In this document: in pieces, positions 11,201-23,095 of the stretch | Layout: every line of letters starts with the position of its first letter | How positions within the stretch are numbered: position 1 is the stretch's first letter | Assembly: GCA_963971535.1 (NCBI GenBank) | Contig: OZ020589.1 | Location: 70,588,843 to 70,652,842, forward strand | DNA length: 64,000 nucleotides | Source: Notolepis coatsorum | Taxonomy: Eukaryota; Chordata; Actinopteri; Aulopiformes; Paralepididae | Direction of reading: 5' to 3' | Program-made: the position numbers and the translations under genes | Notes under the pieces: generated by a model | Seen by the model: the letters and a program-made list of their open reading frames with translations, nothing else | Database searches by the model: none | Told to the model about the DNA's origin: nothing

Positions 11201-12081
11201 TTAAAAGACAATTGGCCAGCGGTTGAGCGCCAAACACGTAATATTATGTTTTTAGATCCTTTGATATTTTTCCTCTGATCCCCGTTCTAAATCATCATCC
11301 AGGTCATTCTAGCCGTCCCTGAGTCATTTGTATACGTTGGAATTGCAATGCCGATCGAATATCACTAGGTGGCAGTATCAGCTACCTTTTGAACTCGGAT
11401 AGAAAGGCAACAGGATCGTCAATGAATGCACCGGACTATCGAGGCTCGCTCTGTGGGGGAGGAGCTCTTCCAAAGCAATCGCTAGCAGATCTGATCGCCT
11501 CAAAACCTATAGTGTCCCGTAAACACGTGTAATTACATATAAACGGGTAATTGCGATCGCCGATGGGATCATTGGAATTATTCTTTTCGGATTACCTTCT
11601 GGCTAAGGTAAGGACCCCCTATGTCTATTTTACCGAACGTGAAACATGTTTATGTAACAATCACAGGCTTACTTACATAAACGAGGCTTTTTCTAACCTT
11701 GATGATTTTGTGAAGGTACATATGTACATGTTATATACCTTTGATTTGAGAGTATTTGGGGGTTCAGGGAATCAACCAGAATGATTCGGGTTTATTGCAC
11801 ATAACGCGTTTTATCTCGCGATCTATGAAAAAATACTGGATTATCTTGGAAATGCATGATGTTTAGCGTGTAATAAACTACAGTGTGTAGAAACAAACTC
11901 TTTTTTTCCATGTTGAACTACAAGTAGTGTCTGTCAAATGAGCCACACCATTGTCTCCACAGCTATAATACAGAACACATATACAGCTCTGCAAACATTG
12001 TGAAACACCGCGGACATGACTATTTTAAGCTGGCCTTCTAGCGGCAGGGATGGGGATTAAGCGTGGCGCTGAAAGTGTTAA
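11201..12081 (+). mobile_element. TTAA-flanked piggyBac-like MITE, copy 3
   Basis: A TTAA at 11201-11204 and GAAAGTGTTAA ending at 12081 delimit about 0.88 kb of the same family. GGTTGAGCGCCAAACACG followed by TAATATTATGTTT near 11223-11253 corresponds to one box module; the second copy is not evident. A GTAAGG donor-like site is at 11608, 407 bp from the left end, after the segment ATGGGATCATTGGAATTATT, which is related to other copies. The left border is less certain because the terminal sequence departs from TTAACAC. Confidence 0.6.
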
Positions 12082-12134
12082 TGTGGTGCTACATTCGTCT
12101 AGCTTCACTGCACAGTCCCCTCTCAGTCAGTGCT

Positions 12135-12620
12135 TTTTTTTGTATCCACTTTTTCTCCCATTTTCTATATTTTCTCCCATCCCAATTTCGTATCATCCAA
12201 TTCAACCCTCCCCTGTCACGAACGCTGTTTCTTGCCTCCCACAAGCCGGCTGCAATGTGGACTAAGTCATACATAGCACAAGTCCCCTCCGGTACTTGAG
12301 GTAACAGCAGTCGCATCTTTTCACCTGCGCAGCTCGATCTCTCAGTGGCGAGGAGTAACGCGTGGGAGGCTCACGCTGCCCCCGACACTTCCTGATTCTA
12401 CTGCGCAGGGCCGCAGGCGCACCAACCGACCTGTAGGAGTCGCTGTCCACAACGCCCGATCCCCACCCATCAGTTTCCCACCCCCTAATACGGCCAATGT
12501 GTATTAGTATTAACGACCAGCTAAACTGAAAGCAATGTGGAGCACTGGGCTCGAACAGGCGAGCCCAGCGTCTCCGCATTTGTGGCGAGCGCCTTGCCCA
12601 CTACGCCACATAGCCGCCCT
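12135..12620 (-). mobile_element. tRNA-derived SINE with perfect 17-bp target duplication
   Basis: The minus strand starts with a tRNA-like head. The A box TGGCGTAGTGGGCA is at 12608-12595 and the B box TGTTCGAGCCC at 12557-12547. A body follows, then a tail rich in GGGAGAAAAAG ending in an A run at 12135. The 17-bp sequence CCCTCTCAGTCAGTGCT occurs on both sides (12118-12134 and 12621-12637), as expected from target-primed insertion. The tail recalls HAmo-type cyprinid SINEs, but the family name is not certain. Confidence 0.88.
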
Positions 12621-12637
12621 CCCTCTCAGTCAGTGCT

Positions 12638-13534
12638 GTCGTCTAGCTTCACTGCAGTCCCCTCAGTCAGGGCTGTTCTAGCGGGAACAACGTCATTGGG
12701 CCGAACACTCTAGGATTAATTCAGACAAATTTGGAGATAAGGGCAACAGGGCGATTGTGTCCAGTCACTGACTCATACTGCAATAGTGTACATCACGATG
12801 ATTCCTCAAAATCGAGAGGTTACTTCATTTAGCATGCGAGGAGGGAGCGGTTCACACGGTTTAAGTGCTCATTTGTGGCGGGACGGGCCAGGTACGGGCC
12901 GGGGCCAGGCTGGGGACGGGCCGGCTAGAGATGCTGCTTTCAGTAGAGGAAAGGACCAGGTTTGAACGCAAGCAATCCAGTTATCTTATCAGTTCAGGGA
13001 ATCCATTTGTCTTGGGCTTAGCCAATATTGTGGTGGGCCACCACAAATAACTCTTGTGGCAAATACAGGAAAGAGCTGAAGGGTTTCAGGTGGGTCCATT
13101 AGATGAGGTAAGAGGAGATGCAGAGGACAGGTCACAAACCTGAGATATGCTAGAAAACTATTCTCGTTCCAACCTCAGAGGACTACTAAATTTCACTCTG
13201 GGTGAAAGGTCTATTGGTGTAGATTTAGGAATAAAAAGTATTAAAGATGCTGGTACAATTTTCTAAAGATTTATTGTACACATAAATAGCAGCTAATGTT
13301 AATAATGGGAAACCCCAATCCATTATGCTAACAACATTAGCGATTATCTTGTGAATCTAAATCGTTGGTTTTGAAAGTAACTGTATGCTGTAAATTGTAT
13401 CACTAAATGACACTGTGTTCAATGTTCTTGGCTAACATCATCTCAGTTTGAGGTGCTGACTTAGATACAGATATTTGATTTCAACATTATTGTGGTTGGC
13501 CGCAATTAATCATGTGAAATAAAGCTGTATACAC
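12638..13534. other. intronic sequence, no feature seen
   Basis: The stretch contains no supported gene or element. A short GGGACGGGCCAGG-like pair near 12880-12925 is locally repetitive. Confidence 0.45.
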
Positions 13535-14557
13535 CAGCGTTTCCGTTAGCCGGTAATTACCGGTATTTGACCGGCAAAATCTGTTGAAATCCGACATATC
13601 TAATCTCTCCGGTCATAATGTCCGGTGAAAATAATTCCCTCTAAACACAATTAGATTATTTGAATTGTATTAAAATAGGCTAAAATTAAATAGCCTATGC
13701 GATGAACGAAACAATCATTACATTTGTCGTTGCTTCACCAAGCAGCCGGTCAATGACATCCTGTGTCAGCGAGCTGGCAGCTGATATATTTACGTGAAGC
13801 ATGGCTTGGCAGGGTGCAGTACTCCAATTCAGCCATTGGCAATTCAGCTGTTGGGTGGGGGCGCTGCTGACACCGCTGCTCTGCTCTGTCTGCTCCTGCT
13901 CCATGCTTCACGTAAATATATCAGCTGCCAGCTCGCTGACACAGGATGTCATTGACCGGCTGCTTGGTGAAGCAACGACAAATGTAATGATTGTTTCGTT
14001 CATCGCATAGGCTATTTAATTTTATCCTATTTTAATACAATTCAAATAATCAAATTGTGCTTAGAGGGAATTATTTTCACCGGACATTATGAGCAGCACC
14101 AAGTCGTTGGGAGGTGGAGATATACATCACGGCGCAAACCCACGATAATGTTGCCGTCTCTCTGCCAAATTTCTCAGTTCTTCGCTTGATATAATATAAT
14201 ATATAATAATACAAATGTCCAATATAACGGAATTCGTTAGCTCATAAAAATGTGATTATAACAGACTGCTGTTTATTAAGGTCGGGCAGACTGCCCACCG
14301 ACACCTCAAGTCGGCAGCAGCACGCAGTCTCGAGGGACTTATTTTATTTGGAATATATTAATGACTGTATATACGCAAAAGTAGCCTAGTTTTAAGTAAA
14401 AAATATTATAAATGCCTTGATGATGTCATTCTTTATATAGGCCTATCAATTGTTTTTAAGCTCAATAAACTCTGACCGGAATTTATCCCATTTGTCCGGT
14501 AGATTGAAATCTACCGGATACTCAGACCTGCAAAAAAAAATTCTAACGGAAACCCTG
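13535..14557. mobile_element. hAT MITE with long internal inverted repeat
   Basis: Ends are CAGCGTTTCCGTTAG and CTAACGGAAACCCTG, flanked by the perfect 8-bp duplication GTATACAC at 13527-13534 and 14558-14565. The interior is dominated by a near-perfect 191-bp inverted repeat (13614-13804 and 13901-14091). There is no intact transposase. CCGGTAA and TCCGGTAGA motifs recur just inside both termini. Confidence 0.93.
13614..14091. repeat. 191-bp inverted repeat (hairpin) inside the hAT
   Basis: The left arm 13614-13804 and right arm 13901-14091 are the same length and differ at only a few positions. The 96-bp spacer is at 13805-13900. The same 35-residue open frame appears on both strands because of the symmetry. 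A transcript would fold into a long double-stranded stem. Confidence 0.95.
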
Positions 14558-14820
14558 GTATACACTGACTATTGTTTTGCTGCTGGGTGCTTTTGTGTAA
14601 CATTGGCCACTAGTTTGGTTGCTCAACTTGCTAATGTTAGCGTCTGTTGCCTACCTCTTTGTTGCTAGTAGTTGTGGGAGATGTTGATTAATGCTACTAC
14701 CTACCTACCCCTCTCAGTCTTCCTACTGTCTCAATAAAGAACCTTCTCTCCCGTGTTTCCCCTACTCTGTCTCCTACTCAGTCTTCCTACTGTCTCAATA
14801 GTGAATAGAATAAAAACCAC
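14558..14820. other. intronic sequence with short direct repeats
   Basis: CTCAGTCTTCCTACTGTCTC occurs twice (about 14714 and 14777). The same CTC/TCC motif family recurs at 16315-16345 on the far side of the nested hAT block, so it marks the pre-insertion locus. Confidence 0.5.
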
Positions 14821-14992
14821 AGTTCGGTACGTACTTGGTTTTGAAGTTACGGTTCGGTACAGTGGGGGAAAGTTTGGCTTTCCATGTTCCACTCAGGGGT
14901 GATGTAGTGTGCAGTAACAAATTTTACTTGTAGGGCTGTCAATGAATATTCTATATTCAAATGAATAAATCGACTTGTTAAACCTTTAAAAA

Positions 14993-14998
<6 letters not shown>

Positions 14999-15030
<32 letters not shown>
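14999..15030. repeat. (TA)n microsatellite
   Basis: About 16 AT units inside the older hAT. Confidence 0.95.
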
Positions 15031-15034
<4 letters not shown>

Positions 15035-15685
15035 TATATTAGAATGTGAAAAAAAACAGCCCCGGTGGGCGTGGGACTGAATGCACTGCATGACGGATAG
15101 GAGACACGCAACGTCATTGAGCTGAATAACATGCTAATAGTAATGAACAACAACAATAACCGCGACCATCGGTCATGAAGACATGATTTGCACTCTGAGC
15201 AATCTCAAGCCCTGGTTGAAAATACTTCGGATTTTGATTAACTTAAACTTAAATCTCGGGACAGATTTATGCAAGCTATCTAAACTACAGCTGGCCTACC
15301 TTCTTTTTTATGCAAACGCTATTTTGAGAGTTCTAGCATCAACAATGTAAGTAGCCTACTTTTTAGCACTTTATTGTAAGTTCATCCCTCAGGGTAAAAC
15401 GTTATTGAAGAGAAAAAAGCATCATGCAGGTCCCGTTTCATATCATTAATTTGATCTCCGAGAGACAGCACCTTCTTAATCTAGCACCAATTGCACCTCA
15501 CGCACTGAGAGAGAGGGTGTGTGTGTTCGCCAGGTAATATCTGTGTTGTGCGTGAGTTGAACGAACACCCGGCCCCATTCTGCATGGAAAAAAAAAAAGG
15601 TCTGCATGTGCGTTCCGATAGTGGTTAACGTACCGTTGCATTATACGTTCGGTACACAGTGCGTACTGAACCGAAGGTCCAGTAC

Positions 15686-16243
15686 TAGGGGTGTAACGGT
15701 ACACAGAAGCCACGGTTCGGTATGTACCTCGGTTTTGGGATCACGGTTCGGGTACAACAGGAAAAAAAGATTTATGATTATTATATATTTATATTTTTTA
15801 TTAAGTTATAATTAGTTCCACCTAGGCTTGCTGCAGTAGTCAGTGATAACGGTGTCATTATGTGTTCAGGAATCCACTTGAGTAAATTAATTGCCTATTG
15901 CCCCAACCGGTGTATGCTTTTTAAGTTTAAGTTTCACTTCTAGAGTAGATGTAACTTCACGTGAAGCAGAGACCCTAGAGAAGAGATGCCATGTTATGTT
16001 ACACAACAATGGCAGAGGATTGATCAATATTTGGCTCAGGAGGTAGAGCAGTCGTCTGGCAATCCGGAGGTTCCCGGTTCGATTCCCGCTCCTCCTGGGC
16101 AGCGTGTCGATGTGTCCTTGCATGGTTGCCTCCGCCGTGGATGTGTGAGGGAATGTGTGAGTGAATGGGTAAAATGTGAGTAACAAATTGTAAAGCGCTT
16201 TGGCTAAAAGCGCTATATAAAAAAGCAGCCATTTACACCCCTA
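15686..16243. mobile_element. younger hAT MITE (TAGGGGTGTAACGG) nested in its relative
   Basis: It begins TAGGGGTGTAACGGTACAC and ends ATTTACACCCCTA, with the perfect 8-bp duplication TCCAGTAC at 15678-15685 and 16244-16251. A tRNA-derived SINE occupies its right half. Confidence 0.9.
16033..16235 (+). mobile_element. tRNA-derived SINE with AAAGCGCTTTGG tail
   Basis: The head GGCTCAGGAGGTAGAGCAG resembles a tRNA A-box region. GGTTCGATTCC at 16076-16086 is a canonical B box. The 3' part carries TGTCCTTGCATGG and then AAAGCGCTTTGGCTAAAAG, both widespread in teleost interspersed repeats. It sits next to the right end of the nested hAT. Whether it inserted or is part of the hAT sequence cannot be told, because no duplication is clear. 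Confidence 0.75.
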
Positions 16244-16495
16244 TCCAGTACTGAAACGGTTCGGTACGGATACGTGTACCGTTACACGCCTAATAAAGAA
16301 GCTTCTCTCCTGTGTCTCCCCTACTCGGTCTCCCTCTCAGTCTTCATACGGACTCAAAAAGAAAAAAGAAAGAGGAATGGAGAATCCACTGGGGGGCACC
16401 GTGTCCAATCCATTACCGCTGCGCTACAGGTGCTATACTGTACCCACAGGCTACGACTTTCAAAGAATGCATCTCACTCCAGCTTCCGGGTTTAC

Positions 16496-16727
16496 CTGCG
16501 ATCATGCTGTCGGTGGTGGCTACTCGCTCGAGCACCAGGCGGATGAGGCCCACGTCGCTGCAGGCCTGAAGGTTGCGAACACTCTTCTTGAGGATGGCTG
16601 TGAAGATGCTCCAGATCTCGGCCTGGCAGGTGGGCTGACACTGGTCCAGGAGCTCCACCATGCACACGATGCTCTCAGTCTCTTGGATGATGAAGTTCAT
16701 CTCCAGGTCAAACTGGCCACCAACAAG
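16496..16727 (-). CDS. lrba: lrba-like internal coding exon (BEACH/neurobeachin family)
   Basis: This 232-nt exon encodes about 77 residues from the N-terminal armadillo/ConA-like region of an LRBA/NBEA protein. It starts [18 protein letters not shown], continues with [18 protein letters not shown] and [13 protein letters not shown], and ends TTDSMIA plus a phase-1 G. On the minus strand it follows an AG acceptor (CCCCCCCAG) after a very long pyrimidine tract and is followed by GTAAAC. The phase and sequence continue exactly into the exon at 2815..2915. [15 protein letters not shown] and the [17 protein letters not shown] block are diagnostic of the family; AILKKS favours lrba. No upstream exon was found up to 64000, so that intron exceeds 47 kb. 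Confidence 0.87.
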
Positions 16728-16990
16728 CTGGGGGGGAGAGAGAGAGGGGTGGAGGGAGGAAGGGAGAGGAGAAAGAGGGGATGTAGAGGGAGAGAGAGGG
16801 TGAGGAAGAGAGGGGTGGTGGGGAGAGTAGAGGAAGAGGACAGGAGAGGGAAAGGAAGGAGAGGAGAGAGAAAGGGGGAGCAAAGGGAGGAGAGGGTGAG
16901 AAAACATGAGCAAGGTGGAGGAGAATATGGAGGACAGATAGAGGGGTGAGGGAAGATGGGAGAAGAGAAGAGAAGAAGAGGTAATTAAAA
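16728..16990. repeat. long polypurine (minus-strand polypyrimidine) tract at the lrba 3' splice site
   Basis: About 260 bp of nearly uninterrupted purines on the plus strand (GGGGAGAGAGAGGG, AGGAAGGGAGAGG) directly abut the exon border. On the transcribed minus strand it is a giant polypyrimidine tract ending in the AG acceptor. Confidence 0.93.
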
Positions 16991-17819
16991 TGTGTTTCTC
17001 CAGAGAGGGATAACTGAGCATACTTGTCTTGCACACTCTCCAACAACACATGGGAGCTGCAGCACAGCAACAGTCTTCAAACTGTGTTGGCCAATGAGCA
17101 GATCTACTTGAGCAGTTGGGCATAAAAAAAAATATTGTTTGTTTCCTGTTGGTTGTCAGTTAGGCCATGGGTAGGTAGGGAATTTATTTTATTTTATTTT
17201 TTTATTTTATTCTTTCCCACGGCGACTATGGATAGGGAATTTCTTTATTTAATTAAAATGTTCACAACAACATGGATGCATGTACTCTGCCAGCATGTTT
17301 AATATCCATAATACTAAAGGTTTGACTAAGATTTCTATGAAACTTTATTCTCAACAAAAATAAAATAAAAAATAAAATAAAAATGTAAAACTCATAAAAT
17401 ATATTGGGTCGCACCTAAATCGGCAGGGTCGGTCGGCAACCGGAAACAAAACATAATTTTTGTTAGGCCCTGGGGTTGTTTAGTGCCTTGCTCAAAGACA
17501 CCTCAACGATGGTAGGAAGGAGAGCATTGCCCGTTCACAGTAACAAGCGCATGGTTAAATCAACAGTATGGAGTAATGAAGAGACCCCCCATGACATACA
17601 CTAACATACATCTAATGATCAGACAATATAATCCACAGCTTCAAAAGGCTGTGTGTTTTCCTGAACAGCTGTTTAATGGTGGATCAGGGCTGCTGGATCA
17701 TGGCCAACTGGATTAAAGACCATGGGGGAACCAGAGGTCAGTCAGTCTGTATTCCTGCGTTTGTTTCTCTGTCCGTCTGTCAGTACTGTATCTGTTCCTC
17801 TGTCTATCCGTCAGTAGCA
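16991..17819. other. intronic sequence, AT-rich, no gene seen
   Basis: It holds TTTTATTTTATTTT and AAATAAAATAAAA low-complexity stretches and what may be part of an old interspersed repeat (17150-17480). No coding signal was found. Confidence 0.45.
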
Positions 17820-17828
17820 AGCACTGTA

Positions 17829-18090
17829 TCAGTCTGTCTGTCAGCAGAAATCCTTGTCTGTCTGACTGTATCCGTCTGTCTGTCAGCAGAAATCCCTGTC
17901 TGTCTGACTGTATCCGTCTGTCTGTCAGCAGAAATCCCCGTCTGTCTGACTGTATCCGTCTGTCTGTCAGCAGAAATCCCCGTCTGTCTGACTGTATCCG
18001 TCGGTCTGTCAGCAGAAATCCCCGTCTGTCTGACTATCCGTCTGTCTGTCAGCAGAAATCCCTGTCTGTCTGACTGTATCCGTCTCTTTG
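17829..18090. repeat. 42-bp minisatellite (TCCGTCTGTCTGTCAGCAGA...)
   Basis: Six tandem copies of a 42-bp unit containing TCTGTCTGTCAGCAGAAATC; one unit is shorter. Open frames on both strands across it are repeat translations. Confidence 0.95.
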
Positions 18091-18596
18091 TAATTCCGCC
18101 TGCATCCTCCAGCAGAGGCCACCTATTCACAGCAGTCAGTGAGACACTGGGACAGAGAGAGAGACTGAAACATGGGGACAGATGAAGTAAACGACAGGCT
18201 GACACAAAAAGAGGACATAACAGAGACGGAGCCATAGAAAGATAGTCCGGTAGATAAACAGGCCCAGAGACAGGTAGTAGTCAGACAGATGGACAAAAGA
18301 AGGCTATTTAGAAGCCACAGAATCCTCCTCTAGAGGACCAAGCAGCCATTACTGCAACACCCGCTGGCTAGAACTGACCTCCCATACCATGCCTCATCAT
18401 TACATTACCTAAGCACACTATTGAACTTTCATGTGTGCCTTGTATTTGAGTATGTTCATCTCCCTTGTTATATTATGCCCAGTTGTATTGCGTTCCGTTA
18501 ATGGCCAGGTCTTGATGTTTTAGGTTTTTATTTTTTTATTATTGGTGTTCAGTCTGGTGACTGCAACATGCCAATAATGTACAATATCATCATGAT
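18091..18596. other. intronic sequence, no feature seen
   Basis: No supported gene, RNA or element. Confidence 0.45.
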
Positions 18597-18598
18597 AA

Positions 18599-20123
18599 CT
18601 GGGTTCCGATTCGATATGTATTGTGATTCGATAATGTATTGTGATTATATATGTTGGTATTGTGATTTGATATGTATTGTGATCCAATATGTAGGTATTG
18701 TGATTCGATATGTATTGTGACTCAATATGTATTGTTATTCGATAATGCAATTTCTTGCGACTTTTGCTCTTATTCTAACACTGGACCTACTTCCAGAAAT
18801 GAAGCATATGATGAGTCCGATTTACTTTCCATGATGCTTTGGTATCTTGCCATTTAAATTGAAGCCTTTGAAGAGGCCTATACTTGTTATGGGGTGACAT
18901 GTGTTGGATTCTCCCGTTTCAGCCTTTAATCTCTCTGTGGTTCCGTGAAGTTTCTGCGTTGTGTTGGTTATCTCTTACTGGCTGTCACACGCTGTCTCAC
19001 CCCATTAATACATCCGTAATCAGAAGAAATCGACACTGGAAACGTGATACCTTTCCTTAAATCGTGATGTTTATTTTCATAAACATGGATAGATGGAAAC
19101 CGTTCTGAAAGTCTTGGAAAGTCTTTGAATTCATTATTCTAATGATCTCCCTCTTCATCAGCTCGATGGTTGTTGCGGCCCAGTGGTTCGCCAAAAGCCT
19201 TCCCTGTTAGCCGAAGCTAGCTATCTCGTGGCTCAGGAGGGTGGAGGGCCTCCCATCCCCCAGCTTACTGCTGTCTCTTTGTCAACGTGTCTACGCGTCT
19301 GCCTCGTCTCCTAGTCTGCCTCAGAACCCAGAAGAACTCATATTTATAACGTCTACGTGTCTCTCTCTCACTCTTATCTGCCTGCCCTGCCCCCCCTCTC
19401 ATCTAAGTGATATCCAGACTGCTCTCTCGATGCTGACCTTGGCTTTATCTCTCCCAGTCTAACTTGAAAACACACACGTACATGGAAGCTGTCCTCATTT
19501 AAGATCTGTAGATCTAGGTTATAAACCATGATTTCCTTCAATTCTCTCAGCTTTAAAGGCCCTCTCGGTGTTAATATAAAGCCTGAGTGGAACCGAGTAG
19601 ATGTCTGCCGTCATCTACAGATATTTACATTATGTACACATATGAAAAACAAGCGCTATCTTTCACAGGGGACTAATCTATGATGGCTAGTGCTAGCAGC
19701 CATCATTCAGAACAAGTAATAGAGAGCCCTTCCATTCCGCTGTCCCCCATGGTACGGTAGGTACCTTACATATGGTAGACAATGGCAAGAGTCAAATATT
19801 ATCTTGATCCCGTTTGAATTGTGCCATGAATTACACATGTTTATCGATTTAAAAATATATTTTTTTCAAGTCAAGAAAGTTGATCGACTCACAAGTTAGC
19901 TAACGTTCACTAATATTATCGATTGCTTTTGATGCTAACATTACGTTAGCTAGCTGACATTACACTTATAAACTGACAAACATCATGTAAAGCATGGCAC
20001 ATTATTATTGCTAATCAATAAAGCAAAAGTATTCATCAGATTGCTTGATGAATCAATGGAATAATCGGTAGAACAGCAATTGGATAAGCCTATTTATCTT
20101 GCGATTTCCAATATGATATTGTG
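18599..20123. mobile_element. probable decayed hAT-like element (CTGGGTTC ends)
   Basis: CTGGGTTCCGATTCGATATG near 18599 and its inverted counterpart, ending GTAACCGAACCCAG near 20139, suggest terminal inverted repeats. Flanking CATGATAA and CAGTATAA match at six of eight positions. ATTGTGATTCGATATGTATT repeats follow the left end. No transposase was seen. Borders are approximate and the call is tentative. Confidence 0.45.
18605..18745. repeat. short tandem repeat of GATTCGATATGTATTGT
   Basis: Irregular tandem units of about 18-26 bp (TATTGTGATTCGATATG) spanning about 140 bp, giving Thr/Ile/His-rich false frames. Confidence 0.85.
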
Positions 20124-20779
20124 ATATGTAACCGAACCCAGCAGTATAACGTTGCACAAGTCTCCCTCTGTAATATTTCAGATTTTTACAGATTATGAAA
20201 GTACAGAATGTAAACTGAAAATATTTGAAGATGCTTATTTGAATCTGGTTAAACTTCCAAGACTCAGAGAAGATAGAAATAGAAACATTTCATAAATTGT
20301 CTCGCGATCAGACTTCCAGACATGAGTCTCTTACCACTGGGCCCGGTCACATAGTACAGTGTTTCCCAACCGGTGGTACGCGTACCACTAGTGGTACGTG
20401 GGTGGTCCCCAGGTGGTACGTGAAAAGATTTTGAAAAGTAAAAAAAAAAAAAAAAAAATGTTTTTAAATTTTTTTTATTAAAAATTTTACATGAAAACTG
20501 TACCCAAATAATGAATAATGCATAATCTGTAATAATGTACCCAAAATTGGGGGCATTCAAATTAAGTAATCATTTGCTGGCTATAATTATATTATTATTG
20601 GCGCGGAGTTCAGCTTCCCGCCCGCCGGCGCCGGACTGTCTGTCAGCTGTCAGGTGTTCATTAAAGAAAAAAAATACTCTGAATTATCATCATTGTAGTG
20701 GCGCGCTGGCTAGCAAAACAACATCCTATCAAGTGAATGCGCTGGTGTTTATTTAGATAAAAATCATTATGGATCAATG

Positions 20780-22269
20780 GCTGAGTCGAGCTGGTTCATC
20801 CAGAAACAATGTAAAGCATCTGGTATGTTTGCTTTGCAGTTGGATGAATCGACGGATGTCAGTGGGGAAGCACAACTGATTGCGTTTGTGCGTTACAAAG
20901 ACACTTTGGAAATGAACGAGCACATTCTGTGCTCACGGCAGGCCATGTGAGCGGATCGGAGCGTGAGCGGCGCGGGGCGCGGAGCGGGCGGTTTTGACGT
21001 GAGCGAGGAGTGGGTTTTAAAATGAGTCGGCGCGACGTCCGGAGCGAGAGTTCTCCTCCGCTCCAATCCACTCCAGGCCGCTCACAGTGGTTTAACACTG
21101 TTGATGTAATATATACATGCAGTACAATGCCAAAGCAACAGATGGCGATGTACAAACATGAAGGCCATTTTCAACCAATGAGAAGGGTTCAGGCTTCGTC
21201 ACTGTAGAGACGCCCACCATAGATATCTATGACGCCCACACTCACTCCTGTTAGAAAAAGTATCGACGCCATTGTTGTTGACGTTAGCTTACATGCTAAC
21301 GTTAATGGCAGCGACCATAGCATTGTGGCTCGGCTAGCCTATCATCGCTTAGTAGAGCTAGTGAATGGATAAACAACGTTATTTAACATTGCAGTGGCTA
21401 CAATTACAATGCGGCTCAATACAAACAATTGTTAAGGGGCCCAGGGGTGTAGACTGTTGTAGTTTGAGCTCATTTACACCATGCTCCAAAAAAGAAAAAG
21501 AAAAACTGCCGAGCGATCTGGCGCGGGGAGCGCTCGATTCAAGGTGAGTGGGGAGCGAGCGGAGAGCGACTTAGGGGCGGGGTCAACATGAGCGATTAGC
21601 GGAGCGGACCAAGCTTTAAAGAGCGAAGAGCGGATTTCTCTGCCGCGCCGATCCGCTCACGTGGCCTGGCTCACGGGGAGAACTACTGGACTGGACGTTT
21701 TTAACGTTATTGACAATTTTTTCTCTCAACACAAGCTGGATTGGAAATACTGCTCTCATGTGTGCACAGACGGCGCTGCGGCGATGACCGGCAGAGTAAA
21801 TGGATTAATGGCACACGTAAAAAAGGTAAACCCTGACGTTACATGGATGCTATGATTCACCGAGAAGCACTAGCTGAGAATGAGTCCAAAGTTAAATGCT
21901 GTTTTGAATGATGCCGTAAAAGTGATCAACTTCATACAGTCCAGGCCTTTGAATCATAGACTGTTTCAGTCACTTTGTGAAGACGGTGGGTCAGAACATA
22001 AACAGCTCCTGCTTCACACCGACGTCAGGTGGTTATCCCGAGGGAAGACGTTACAGCGGCTGTTCGAGCTGCGCAATGAAGTGAGGGCATTTCTGTCTGA
22101 GCACACACACCCCCTTGTGGCGATGTTCGACGACGCAGACTGGGTAGCTCGGCTGGGATACCTCTCTGATATTTTCAGTAAACTCAACCAGCTGAATCTC
22201 TCTCTTCAAGGTAAAGACACAACTGTTCTTAGCTTGTATGACAGGCTCAAGTGTCACATTAATTGGTGA
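20780..22269 (+). pseudogene. ZBED/SCAND3-like hAT transposase, split and broken
   Basis: The enzyme would cut and paste the host hAT. The first block (about 20780-20938) includes FALQLDESTDVSGEAQL, the region of the first catalytic Asp. After the nested hAT, the second block (21661-21855) has TGRTTGLDVFNVIDNFF and SHVCTDGAAAMTGRVNGL with the second Asp. A stop at 21853-21855 separates it from 21880-22269, which has LLLHTDVRWLSRGKTLQRL and LSLQGKDTTVLSLYD. The frame also shifts at the nested insertion. The C-terminus with the catalytic Glu and dimerisation domain is absent. The family is clear; the copy is dead. Confidence 0.9.
20939..21668. mobile_element. GC-rich hAT MITE nested in the ZBED-like transposase
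   Basis: Begins CAGGCCATGTGAGCGG and ends CCGCTCACGTGGCCTG with the perfect 8-bp duplication GCTCACGG at 20931-20938 and 21669-21676. The interior is unusually GC-rich near both ends (GAGCG and GGAGCG motifs). It has no transposase. It inserted into the transposase coding region. Confidence 0.95.
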
Positions 22270-22674
22270 GTTACTAACTTTTCTTTAGTCTTTAAACAAT
22301 GGCTATTATAATTTATATGATTAGTTATGATTGAATATATGATTTAAGTGTCACATTAATTGTCGCATTGGGTCACACAGACAAAAATCTCCTCTTCTCT
22401 ATCTCTCCTCATCACTTCTCTCCTTCTTCCACTCCCAGGTTTCACCTTAGCTACACACACACACACACAGGATGGGCCGCCATGTCAATTTTAATGTAGG
22501 GCCGCTGTGCCACGTATCGGCCGCCGTGCCAATTTTAATGTACGTGCCGATTTGACTATACACTGCTCTGTGCTGTCATGGTGGCTGGTGGCTATCCATA
22601 GTGAATGGTGTCTCAGAACTAAAGCTTTACTTCAATAAACTGCCAACCTGTGTGACCATGTGATTTTATCCAGG

Positions 22675-22963
<289 letters not shown>

Positions 22964-23095
22964 CTGCCACAATACTATTAATTTATTAATTATACATCCT
23001 GGGCATCACCACGATTGATTGCGTAGTAGGTGGTACTTTTGGTTGGCTTGAAATGCTTTGGTGGTACAGTACTCAAAAAAGGTTGGGAACCACTG

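Larger units (their letters stand above)
14821..16291. mobile_element. older hAT-type element (GTGTAACGGTAC ends), 5' end decayed
   Basis: The right end GTGTACCGTTACACGCCTA (about 16274-16292) is intact and inverted. The left end begins with ACAGTTCGGTACGTAC but lacks a clean terminus. It contains a (TA)n run and is split by a younger relative (15686..16243). With the insert removed, the two halves join at TCCAGTAC. Confidence 0.6.

Noticed and set aside
16033-16110. Functional tRNA gene
   Set aside because: The tRNA-like head runs into a SINE body with an AAAGCGCTTTGG tail, without an acceptor-stem 3' half.
16377-16949. 190-codon plus-strand ORF
   Set aside because: It is antisense to the lrba exon and the adjacent purine tract.
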